A stretch of 5,129 nt of DNA. Origin: Bordetella parapertussis. Its GTDB lineage: Bacteria; Pseudomonadota; Gammaproteobacteria; Burkholderiales; Burkholderiaceae. This document shows, piece by piece, positions 1 to 5,129 of the stretch. The DNA lies in contig CAMDLJ010000207.1 in the NCBI GenBank assembly GCA_945901665.1, positions 1-5,129 of the forward strand. Reading direction: 5' to 3'. The notes below the pieces were generated by a model, which worked only from the letters and a program-made list of their open reading frames with translations, did not search any database and was not told where the DNA came from. Numbering within the stretch: the first letter of the stretch is position 1; each line of letters opens with the position of its first letter. The position numbers were made by a program, and so were the translations under genes.

Positions 1-391
1 CGACCTGGCTGCGCCAACGCCCGGACTCCACCAACAAGGGAATGTCAAACACCAGCACCCGCGCGCCGGCCGCCAGTGCAGATTGCGCTTCTTGATCGAT
101 CGCTTGTTTGACCAAGGGGTGGACGATGGTTTCCAATTGTTTTTTGACCTGCGCATCCGTGAAAGCCAGTTCGCGCATGCGTTGACGGTCCAGCCCGCCT
201 TGGGCGTCCAGCACCGCTTCACCAAAGGCCGCGCGCAATGGGGCGATGGCGGTGCCGCCGGGGGCCGTGACCGAGCGGGCCAAGGCATCGGCATCGATCA
301 CGGCAGCGCCCAGTTGGGCCAGCACTTTGGCCGCGGTGCTTTTGCCACTGCCAATGCCGCCCGTCAAACCAATGCGCCACACTTTGTCCAT
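1..391 (-). CDS. coaE: Dephospho-CoA kinase CoaE (N-terminal 130 residues, cut by window edge)
   Basis: CoaE phosphorylates the 3'-hydroxyl of dephospho-CoA with ATP, the last step of coenzyme A synthesis, in the cytoplasm. Translating the minus strand from ATG 389-391 gives MDKVWRIGLTGGIGSGKST, with the P-loop GGIGSGKS at residues 11-18. It continues with the DAD motif at 33-35, whose first Asp falls at the family's catalytic position, then LETIVHPLV (86-94) and FDIPLLVESGRW (115-126). These are all family hallmarks. About 130 of the usual ~200 residues are present and the C-terminal lid/CoA-binding part lies outside the window. The start is fixed by an in-frame TAG four codons upstream (401-403). 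No good Shine-Dalgarno precedes it; a GAGGG lies about 17 bases upstream inside the pilC end. It sits 22 bases after pilC on the same strand, so it is probably co-transcribed with the pilus genes. Confidence 0.96.
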   Translation of the reverse strand, partial: MDKVWRIGLTGGIGSGKSTAAKVLAQLGAAVIDADALARSVTAPGGTAIAPLRAAFGEAVLDAQGGLDRQRMRELAFTDAQVKKQLETIVHPLVKQAIDQEAQSALAAGARVLVFDIPLLVESGRWRSQV

Positions 392-413
392 GGGCGCAGT
401 CTAATGCAGGCCC

Positions 414-1685
414 TCACAGCACTTGACCGAGCTGAAAAATCGGCAAGTACAGGGCCGTCACCAAGCCCCCAATCAGCACGCCCAAGACCACCATCACTGT
501 GGGCTCCATCAACACGCTGATTCTTTTTTGCAACCATTGCACCTGTGCTTCGTGCATGCGTGCCACTTGCATGAGCATTTCATCCAAACGGCCAGAGGCT
601 TCGCCCACCGCCACCATTTGCAACACCTGCGGCGAGAACAAGGGTCGCCGCCAACCTAGGCTTCGGCCCGAAGTGGTCACGGGGGTGCCCAGCGCCAGAG
701 CTTGGGCCAAGTCGGTGCCGCTCATCACATCCGAGCGCACCCTGGCCAAACCTTTCTCATAGCAAAGATTGCCACTGGCTTGTGCGCTGATGTCCAGCGC
801 TTCGGGCAAGGACACGCCGGCTTGCATCAAGCTCGACAATGTGCGTGCCCAGCGCGACACACAGGCGAGTTGCACCAACTCACCCCAAATGGGCCAGGCC
901 AAAGCCATTTGAGCCTGGGCCCATTGGCCCTGCGGGTGGTTGCGCAGCCAGTGCCGCAGTAACAGTGCCACGGTGGTGACCGCTGCGGCCAGGGTCCATC
1001 CGTTGGCCACCCACCAACGGCTCAATGACAGCACCATTCGGGTGGGGGCGGGCAACTCAGCGCCCATCGAGCTAAAGATACTTTCAAAGGCGGGCACCAC
1101 CCAGGCCAGCATGAGGCCCAACACCAGCCCCGACAGCACCAGCACGGCCAAGGGATAGGTCAGGGCTGACTTCAAGGCCTCGCGCAGGCCCAACTCGCTT
1201 TCCAAGCTTTGCGCCAGTTCACCCAAGATCACATCCAGCTGGCCCGAGGCCTCGGCCGCGGCCACCATGCCCAAATAAACTGGGCCAAAGCAGGCGTGTT
1301 TTTGCAGGGCTTGGTGCAAGCTCGCGCCGCTCTCCACCTGGGTCATCACATTTTGCGCAATGGTGCGCATCCCCGGATGCGCCGTGGCGGTGTCCAGCAG
1401 TTTCAGAGCGCTCAGCAAAGGGATGCCCGCCTGCACCAAGGTGGCCAGTTGGCGGGTGAAGCGGGCCACTTCTTTGGCCCGGGCTGGCCGGCGTGCTTGG
1501 GGGCGACGCAGGCGTTGAATGCGAATGGGTCGAATGCGCTGCGCATGCAAATGCGCTTCAATGTCAGCGCGCTGCATGGCTGGCATTTGGCCGCTTTGGT
1601 CTTGACCCTGTGCATCGCGGCCAGTCCAAGCAAACCATGCCAGTTGTTCGGGAGCCTGTGACACCTGGGTGTGGGGCTCAGACAT
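414..1685 (-). CDS. pilC: Type IV pilus inner-membrane platform protein PilC (GspF family)
   Basis: PilC is the polytopic inner-membrane platform on which the PilB ATPase acts to push pilin subunits into the fibre. The 423 residues match the family length (~405-420) and layout. There is a short variable N-terminus, a first T2SSF domain (about 73-196, with ARFTRQLATLVQAGIPLL and VAAAEASGQLD), a hydrophobic segment at 178-198 and another at about 230-245. A second T2SSF domain (about 276-417, with RTLSSLMQAGVSLPEAL and QMVAVGEASGRLDEML) and a final membrane segment at about 394-416 follow. The ATG at 1683-1685 overlaps the pilB stop in ATGTCTGA, suggesting translational coupling; a G-rich run (GGGGG) lies just upstream as a weak ribosome binding site. 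Oddity: residues about 333-347 form an extra, rare-codon stretch absent from the usual family pattern. A GspF role in type II secretion is the alternative, but the PilB-type partner favours PilC. Confidence 0.95.
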   Translation of the reverse strand: MSEPHTQVSQAPEQLAWFAWTGRDAQGQDQSGQMPAMQRADIEAHLHAQRIRPIRIQRLRRPQARRPARAKEVARFTRQLATLVQAGIPLLSALKLLDTATAHPGMRTIAQNVMTQVESGASLHQALQKHACFGPVYLGMVAAAEASGQLDVILGELAQSLESELGLREALKSALTYPLAVLVLSGLVLGLMLAWVVPAFESIFSSMGAELPAPTRMVLSLSRWWVANGWTLAAAVTTVALLLRHWLRNHPQGQWAQAQMALAWPIWGELVQLACVSRWARTLSSLMQAGVSLPEALDISAQASGNLCYEKGLARVRSDVMSGTDLAQALALGTPVTTSGRSLGWRRPLFSPQVLQMVAVGEASGRLDEMLMQVARMHEAQVQWLQKRISVLMEPTVMVVLGVLIGGLVTALYLPIFQLGQVL

Positions 1686-3402
1686 GGGTGGCCCCCAATA
1701 CCTCTTGCACCGCGGTCAGGCCGCTGAACACTTTGAGCCAACCGGCTTGGCGCAGGGTCCGCATGCCCTCGCGCTGGGCTTGCGCGGTCAGGGCATGGAG
1801 GTCTTTTTCTTGCACCAATAAAGACGCCATCGCCGGGCTGACCGGCATGACTTGAAAGATGCCCACCCGCCCCATGAAGCCTTCCAGGCATTCACCACAG
1901 CCCAGGGGTTTGTAAATGGGCAGGTCTGGCGGGGGAGGGTTATCAAAGCCCGCCTGGGGCAATGCCGCTTGTCCCAAACCCAGTCGGTCAAACTCCGCGC
2001 CCAAGGTGCTGGGCTGTTTGCACTGTGGGCACAAGCGCCGCACCAAGCGTTGGGCGGTCACCAGATGCACACTGGCGGCCAATTGAAACGCCTCCACACC
2101 CATGTGCATCAAGCGCAAAAGCACGCTCGGTGCGTCATTGGTGTGTAAAGTGGTCAACACCAGGTGCCCGGTTTGGGCCGCTTGCAAGGCAATGCCAGCG
2201 GTGGTTCGGTCGCGGATTTCGCCCACCATCAACACATCGGGGTCTTGGCGCAAAAAAGCCCGCAGACCAGTGGCAAAGTCCAAACCTGCACGCTCATTGA
2301 CATTGACTTGATTGATGCCCGGCACCACCATTTCGCACGGGTCTTCAATGCTGGCAATGTTCACATGGCTTTGGTTGAGCACATCCAGGCAGGCGTACAA
2401 AGACAGGGTTTTGCCGGACCCTGTGGGACCGGTGACGATGATCATGCCGCCGTTTCGGTGCAGGGCGTGGTTCAGGTGCGCCAAATCATCGGCTTCATAT
2501 CCCAACCCAGCCAAGGTGGGCCGCTGCTGCTCACCCAACAGGCGCACCACCAATTTTTCACCGTGCAAAGTGGGCAAGGAACTGACCCGCAAATCAAACC
2601 GCCGCGCTTGCACCACCGTGCCGATGCGGCCGTCTTGGGGCAGGCGTTTTTCGGCAATGTCCATTTGTGCCAATACCTTGATGTGCGACAGCAGGCGCAA
2701 GCGCAAATCGGCTGGCGCGCTGGGAAACGGGCGCAGCAAACCATCCACCCGCAAGCGCACCTGAAAGCCGTTCTCCAGCGACTCGATGTGGATGTCAGAC
2801 GCCCGCCACGCCACGGCTTGCGCCAAGATGCGCTGCCAATAGGCCACAGCATTGCCATCGTCTTCGGACTCTGCAGGTGTTTTTTCGCTCACCAGCGGTG
2901 CTGTCGAGGTCGGGTGATAAAAATCCAGCATGCGCTCAAGTTGATCGACATTGGTCACCACCCACTGCACTTTGGTGCGCAGGGCCTGCTCCATGCTTTG
3001 GCGTGCCAGGCTGTCAGAGGGGTCGGCAATGGCCACCACCACGGCATTGTCTTTGCGCTCGATCGGCATGGCCCAATGCTGACGGCAGCGCGCTGCGTCC
3101 ACCAAATGCCTGGGGACTTTGCGCGGATTGATCTCTTCCAAATCCAGCCATGGCAACTTGTAGGCGTTGGCCAGCAAGCGGCACAGGGCCACTGCGTCAA
3201 TCCAACCGCTGCGCACACAGGCCAAGACCATGGGCGCGGTATCGGCCAACAAGGCCTGGGCTTGGGTTGGATCGATTCGCTTGTGTTGGATCAACAACTG
3301 CAGAACCGGGTGCGCCGGGCCGTGGCGCCCTTTGGGCAAGCCGTGCAGATGCGGGGTCGAGACCCTCTTTGGGTGTGACACAGAATTCGGTGATTCGTTC
3401 AT
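1678..3402 (-). CDS. pilB: Type IV pilus assembly (extension) ATPase PilB
   Basis: PilB is the cytoplasmic hexameric ATPase that powers pilus extension through PilC. The 574-residue protein has the family length. The order is: a poorly conserved basic, His-containing N-terminus (1-30), an N-terminal GspE/MshEN-type domain (about 50-165), and the Walker A motif GPTGSGKT (325-332). The Asp-box IEDPCE (352-357), Walker B RQDPDVLMVGEIRD (385-398), and His-box TGHLVLTTLHTNDA (411-424) follow. A four-cysteine metal site, CPQC (458-461) and CGEC (502-505), is typical of PilB/GspE and absent from the retraction ATPase PilT. INQVNVN and FLRQDPDV are PilB-like. The ATG at 3402 is chosen over an upstream in-frame ATG at 3468 because AGGGGAA lies at the right distance before it and the extra 22 residues look non-family. 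Odd point: Cys356 replaces the usual Val of DPVE. First gene of the operon in this window. Confidence 0.96.
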   Translation of the reverse strand: MNESPNSVSHPKRVSTPHLHGLPKGRHGPAHPVLQLLIQHKRIDPTQAQALLADTAPMVLACVRSGWIDAVALCRLLANAYKLPWLDLEEINPRKVPRHLVDAARCRQHWAMPIERKDNAVVVAIADPSDSLARQSMEQALRTKVQWVVTNVDQLERMLDFYHPTSTAPLVSEKTPAESEDDGNAVAYWQRILAQAVAWRASDIHIESLENGFQVRLRVDGLLRPFPSAPADLRLRLLSHIKVLAQMDIAEKRLPQDGRIGTVVQARRFDLRVSSLPTLHGEKLVVRLLGEQQRPTLAGLGYEADDLAHLNHALHRNGGMIIVTGPTGSGKTLSLYACLDVLNQSHVNIASIEDPCEMVVPGINQVNVNERAGLDFATGLRAFLRQDPDVLMVGEIRDRTTAGIALQAAQTGHLVLTTLHTNDAPSVLLRLMHMGVEAFQLAASVHLVTAQRLVRRLCPQCKQPSTLGAEFDRLGLGQAALPQAGFDNPPPPDLPIYKPLGCGECLEGFMGRVGIFQVMPVSPAMASLLVQEKDLHALTAQAQREGMRTLRQAGWLKVFSGLTAVQEVLGATHV

Positions 3403-3406
3403 GCAA

Positions 3407-3413
3407 TTCCCCT
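3407..3413 (-). promoter_or_regulatory. Ribosome binding site of pilB
   Basis: On the minus strand AGGGGAA precedes the ATG at 3400-3402 with a four-base gap (TTGC). It is the best Shine-Dalgarno match near this gene. It decides the start in favour of the MNESPNS protein rather than the 22-residue longer form beginning at 3468. Confidence 0.75.
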
Positions 3414-3620
3414 GATTGACGGATGTGGTCCGTGGTGCCTTGGAACTGCTGGTCACCCTTCGAAACATTTTCCACAGCAGAGATCAAAAGAACAAGCGCC
3501 CTGGGGGCAGGGTTTGCACCCGGTGCACTGGCTTGGGCCATGGCCTTGGGTGAAGCCTTGGCGCATGTGGCTCAGGTATATTCAAAGCCGTTCTCTGGCA
3601 TCCCTGCTCACCCATCAAAT

Positions 3621-3625
3621 AGGAA
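3621..3625 (+). promoter_or_regulatory. Ribosome binding site of the Sel1-repeat gene
   Basis: AGGAA ends six bases before the ATG at 3632-3634, a normal Shine-Dalgarno position. It supports the first ATG as the start rather than the Met codons at residues 5 and 6. Confidence 0.7.
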
Positions 3626-3631
3626 CGTCTT

Positions 3632-4108
3632 ATGCATGATTTGATGATGACTGCCATCCAGGGCGATGCGGCGGCTGCCTACCAGCTGGGCTATATGCAT
3701 GAAACCGGTGACGGCGTGCCCCATGATGAGAAAGAGGCCCTGCGCTGGTATTTGATGGGTGCCAACAAAGGCCACAGCAAAGCCCAGTTCAATATGGCGG
3801 TGATGCTCGAAGAAGGCCGCGGCCAAGCCCCGGATATGCGCAGGGCGTTTCATTGGTACGAAAAAGCCGCCCAGCAAGGCGAGTCCAATGCCCAATACAA
3901 CCTGGCCTTGTTTTGCACCTTGGGCAAAGGCTGTGAGGTCGATTTGGTGTTGGCCCACATGTGGTTTTCCTTGGCAGCGCGCAAGGGCAGTTCAGACGCC
4001 ATCCACAACCGTGACGCGGTGGCCAAGCAGCTCAAGGCCGAGCAACTGTCACTGTCGCAGCAATGGGTGGTGCAGTGGATTGAAAAACATTCGGCGGCTA
4101 AAAACTAA
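3632..4108 (+). CDS. Small Sel1-like repeat (TPR-like) protein
   Basis: A 158-residue protein made almost entirely of three Sel1-like repeats: about 14-48 (AAYQLGYMHETGDGV...ALRWYLMGANKGH), 49-84 (AQFNMAVMLEEGRG...AFHWYEKAAQQGE) and 85-120 (AQYNLALFCTLGKG...AHMWFSLAARKGS). A charged helical tail ends in QWVVQWIEKH. The pattern A-x-x-x-L-G-x-x-x-x-x-G-x-G and the WY/WF-x-x-A-A-x-x-G ends are diagnostic of the superhelical, protein-binding Sel1 fold. There is no signal peptide or membrane segment, so it is probably cytoplasmic. It has Cys95 and Cys101 only. Sel1 proteins are scaffolds in diverse pathways and no partner or reaction can be named. It is divergent from pilB, so a link to pili is possible but unproven. 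The last three codons (AAA AAC TAA) already lie in the CTAAAAA tandem array, so the stop codon is part of the repeat. Confidence 0.9.
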   Translation: MHDLMMTAIQGDAAAAYQLGYMHETGDGVPHDEKEALRWYLMGANKGHSKAQFNMAVMLEEGRGQAPDMRRAFHWYEKAAQQGESNAQYNLALFCTLGKGCEVDLVLAHMWFSLAARKGSSDAIHNRDAVAKQLKAEQLSLSQQWVVQWIEKHSAAKN

Positions 4109-4214
4109 AAACTAAAAACTAAAAACTAAAAACTAAAAAAACTAAAAACTAAAAACTAAAAAAACTAAAAACTAAAACTAAAACTAAAACTAAAACTAAA
4201 ACTAAAACTAAAAA
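4098..4214. repeat. CTA(n) tandem array of 17 units (6-, 7- and 9-base units)
   Basis: Reading the plus strand, units run without interruption: five CTAAAAA (4098-4132), one CTAAAAAAA (4133-4141), two CTAAAAA (4142-4155), one CTAAAAAAA (4156-4164), one CTAAAAA (4165-4171), six CTAAAA (4172-4207) and a final CTAAAAA (4208-4214). The array begins inside the Sel1 coding region and supplies its stop codon. The 7-base period puts TAA in all three plus frames and TAG in all three minus frames, so nothing can be translated across it in either direction. The pattern of one sub-array of 7-mers with two A-expanded units, followed by a pure 6-mer sub-array, is what replication slippage would give. No function is established. 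Confidence 0.97.
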
Positions 4215-4365
4215 CAACGGACCTGGGTTTTGCGACCCTCGACCGAGCCTTTAAGACGCCCCGTAGCCGGAGCGTTTTATTCAACCCCGGGATGGGCTCA
4301 CATGCTCTGCTTGCCCCCGCTTGTTTTCAGTTTCCCGCCCTTGATCGTCCCGGTCAGAGCGCCCA
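4215..4365. other. GC-normal spacer between two low-complexity blocks, no gene seen
   Basis: This block of about 150 bases has the base composition of the rest of the window but is flanked by the CTA(n) array on the left and the AT-rich block on the right. It holds short inverted repeats: GGGT/ACCC (4225-4238), CTCG/CGAG (4238-4247) and the larger hairpin listed separately. A TTG-started open frame (4230-4418) crosses it but has no ribosome binding site and runs into the AT-rich block, so I do not call it. I saw no tRNA-like fold and no recognisable protein fragment. Confidence 0.5.
4252..4280 (+). terminator. Probable Rho-independent terminator after the Sel1 gene
   Basis: TAAGACGC (4252-4259) pairs with GCGTTTTA (4272-4279), allowing one G-T pair, then a C/A mismatch (4260/4271). 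CCG (4261-4263) then pairs with CGG (4268-4270) around a TAGC loop. The 3' arm contains TTTT, followed by ATTC, giving a short U-rich tail on the plus strand. It lies 144 bases after the Sel1 stop, the right orientation to end that transcript. The U-run is short and partly inside the stem, so efficiency is uncertain; it may be only a structured spacer. Confidence 0.45.
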
Positions 4366-4551
4366 TCAAAATTCAAAATTTTTTAGCTATTATTTTTTAC
4401 AAAATAGATATAAATTAATTTAAACAACATAAATGCATACAAAATAATAATAATAATTTTTACATTTAATTTATTTAAGATTATTTTTAATTTTTTTGTA
4501 TTTGTTTAGATTTAAACATATGATGCAGCTTATTTATTGGATCTATAAAAA
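4366..4551. other. Extremely AT-rich non-coding block upstream of the lipoprotein gene
   Basis: By hand count, 4381-4550 contains 23 G or C in 170 bases (about 13%), with only 3 in 4441-4500. Its flanks are ordinary GC-rich coding sequence. It contains A- and T-tracts, a TAA trinucleotide run (about 4443-4457), a perfect 12-base palindrome TAAATTAATTTA (4411-4422), and a GTTTA/TAAAC inverted repeat (4504-4517). No open frame of note lies in it. Such tracts are typical targets of H-NS/MvaT-type xenogeneic silencers and of curved-DNA promoter regions; that role is inferred, not shown. Confidence 0.8.
4496..4524 (+). promoter_or_regulatory. Candidate sigma-70 promoter of the TPR lipoprotein gene
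   Basis: TTGTAT (4496-4501) and TATGAT (4519-4524) are separated by exactly 17 bases. The -10 matches the consensus at five of six positions and the -35 at three. Transcription would begin near 4531, leaving a leader of about 20 bases before the ATG at 4552. The spacer is occupied by the inverted repeat GTTTA-GATT-TAAAC (4504-4517), a possible operator. In DNA this AT-rich, chance -10-like boxes are expected, which limits confidence. Confidence 0.45.
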
Positions 4552-5129
4552 ATGCAAATCAATACAAAACTCACCAAATTCAACATGTTGTTGCTGGCCG
4601 TGGCCATGACAGGTTGTTCTTCGATGTCGGGCAAAAGCGCCACCAGCTTTTGGGACGGTTTTGGCAAGAAAGCCGAGACCACGGAACCCAGCCGCACCCA
4701 AGCCTTGATGCGTGCCGGTGCCGAGTATCTGGAAAAGGGTGAACTTGAAAACGCCCAAACGGTGTTCAACACCGCATTGAAGTTTGACCTCAAGAACGCG
4801 CCCTTGCATTTTTTCAATGCACTGACCTACCAACTCAAGTACGAAAAGGGCGACGCCGAGAGCTACGCCCTGGCCGAGGCCGGCTACAGAACGGCCATTG
4901 GCTTGGACACCAGCTTGGATGTGGCGCATTTGCAGTTGGGGCGCTTGTACATGTCGTCCAAAAAGTTCACCGAAGCCAAGAAATCGTTTGCTTTGGCGGT
5001 GGACGCCAAGATCAAAGCCCCGCAAGAGGCTTTGTTTGGCATGGCCCAGGCCAGCCTGTACTCGGGCGACGCGGCCACCGCCACCTGGGCCACGGCCGAG
5101 TTGGAAAAGTTGGAGTGGAAAGACGCGCG
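4552..5129 (+). CDS. TPR-repeat lipoprotein (N-terminal 192 residues, cut by window edge)
   Basis: Reading from ATG 4552 the frame is open to the window end. The first 22 residues form a lipoprotein signal: positively charged start (K6, K9), hydrophobic core MLLLAVA and lipobox AMTGC with Cys22 as the lipidation site. Ser23-Ser24 after the Cys predicts outer-membrane sorting by the Lol +2 rule. Residues about 49-188 form four TPR-like helical pairs (for example AGAEYLEKGELENAQTVFN, LGRLYMSSKKFTEAKKSF, and MAQASLYSGDAATATWA). TPR lipoproteins act as periplasmic-facing scaffolds, for instance PilF-type or TadD-type pilotins, but I do not recognise this family and name no partner. There is no strong Shine-Dalgarno (only GGA at 4539-4541) before the ATG; the next Met, codon 12, would destroy the signal. 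Stop and C-terminus lie beyond the window. Confidence 0.87.
   Translation, partial: MQINTKLTKFNMLLLAVAMTGCSSMSGKSATSFWDGFGKKAETTEPSRTQALMRAGAEYLEKGELENAQTVFNTALKFDLKNAPLHFFNALTYQLKYEKGDAESYALAEAGYRTAIGLDTSLDVAHLQLGRLYMSSKKFTEAKKSFALAVDAKIKAPQEALFGMAQASLYSGDAATATWATAELEKLEWKDA

Larger units (their letters stand above)
3403..3631. promoter_or_regulatory. Divergent intergenic region between pilB and the Sel1-repeat gene
   Basis: These 229 bases must hold the promoters for both pilB (leftward) and the Sel1 gene (rightward) unless either is read from further away. Weak sigma-70-like candidates are visible. On the minus strand TTGTTC (3490-3495) and GAAAAT (3467-3472) are separated by 17 bases. 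On the plus strand there is a -10-like TATATT at 3577-3582 with no convincing -35 at the proper distance. Two short perfect inverted repeats are present: TGCACCCGGTGCA (3515-3527) and GGCCATGGCC (3536-3545). Their position between the divergent starts would suit an operator, but they could be chance. No sigma-54 site with correct GG/GC spacing was found; the TGGCAT at 3597-3602 is too close to its TGC. No credible small gene was found here. Confidence 0.4.

Noticed and set aside
83..520. Open frame on the plus strand opposite coaE and the end of pilC
   Set aside because: It runs antisense through the coaE start and the pilC end, both of which have clear family motifs on the minus strand; it has no motifs of its own.
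2164..3378. Open frame of 404 codons on the plus strand opposite pilB
   Set aside because: It is the antisense shadow of a strongly conserved pilB. The translation is rich in His, Gln and Arg with no recognisable domain, as expected from reading codon-biased DNA backwards.
3597..3609. Possible sigma-54 promoter (TGGCAT...TGC) upstream of the Sel1 gene
   Set aside because: The distance between the GG and GC elements is too short for the sigma-54 spacing rule.
3423..3644. Possible small plus-strand gene between pilB and the Sel1 gene
   Set aside because: It overlaps the Sel1 start in another frame, has no ribosome binding site and does not look like a pilin or leader peptide.
4098..4214. CRISPR array
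   Set aside because: The units are contiguous 6-9 base repeats with no spacers and no cas genes nearby; it is a simple tandem repeat.
4230..4418. 62-codon TTG-started open frame in the intergenic spacer
   Set aside because: No ribosome binding site, abrupt change of composition within the frame, and its 3' end is coded by the AT-rich block. It probably exists by chance.
4543..5025. 160-codon minus-strand open frame opposite the TPR lipoprotein
   Set aside because: The plus strand has a complete lipoprotein signal and TPR pattern; the reverse frame is a Gly/Leu-rich shadow without motifs.

Overview
The window looks like chromosomal DNA from a beta-proteobacterium of the order Burkholderiales, most likely family Comamonadaceae (Limnohabitans- or Rhodoferax-like). 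This is inferred from the pilB-pilC-coaE gene order, moderately GC-rich coding DNA with heavy TTG leucine use, and the style of the CoaE and PilC proteins. The exact genus cannot be fixed from sequence alone.

Left part (1-3402, minus strand): a tight operon transcribed right to left. It reads pilB (type IV pilus extension ATPase), pilC (inner-membrane platform protein, start codon overlapping the pilB stop by 8 bases) and coaE (dephospho-CoA kinase, cut by the left window edge). The prepilin peptidase gene pilD, which normally lies between pilC and coaE in this order, is absent: only 22 bases separate the two genes. PilC carries a stretch of roughly a dozen extra residues near its C-terminal domain, coded by a palindrome-bearing, rare-codon segment.

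Middle (3403-4108): a 229-base divergent intergenic region with two short palindromes, then a small cytoplasmic protein of three Sel1-like repeats on the plus strand.

Right part (4098-4551): the most unusual stretch. The last codons and the stop codon of the Sel1 gene lie inside a 117-base tandem array of CTA(n) units (6, 7 or 9 bases). A block of about 150 bases of ordinary GC content follows, with a terminator-like hairpin. After it comes an extremely AT-rich block (about 13% GC over 4381-4550) that ends in a candidate promoter. This drives a TPR-containing lipoprotein gene (4552 onward), cut by the right window edge.

Functionally, PilB and PilC are the cytoplasmic motor and membrane platform of a type IV pilus machine, and CoaE is a housekeeping enzyme of coenzyme A synthesis carried in the same transcript. 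The Sel1 protein and the TPR lipoprotein are probable protein-protein interaction scaffolds with no assignable partner here. I found no clear new multi-gene system; the low-complexity spacer, the missing pilD and the PilC insertion are the points most worth checking.
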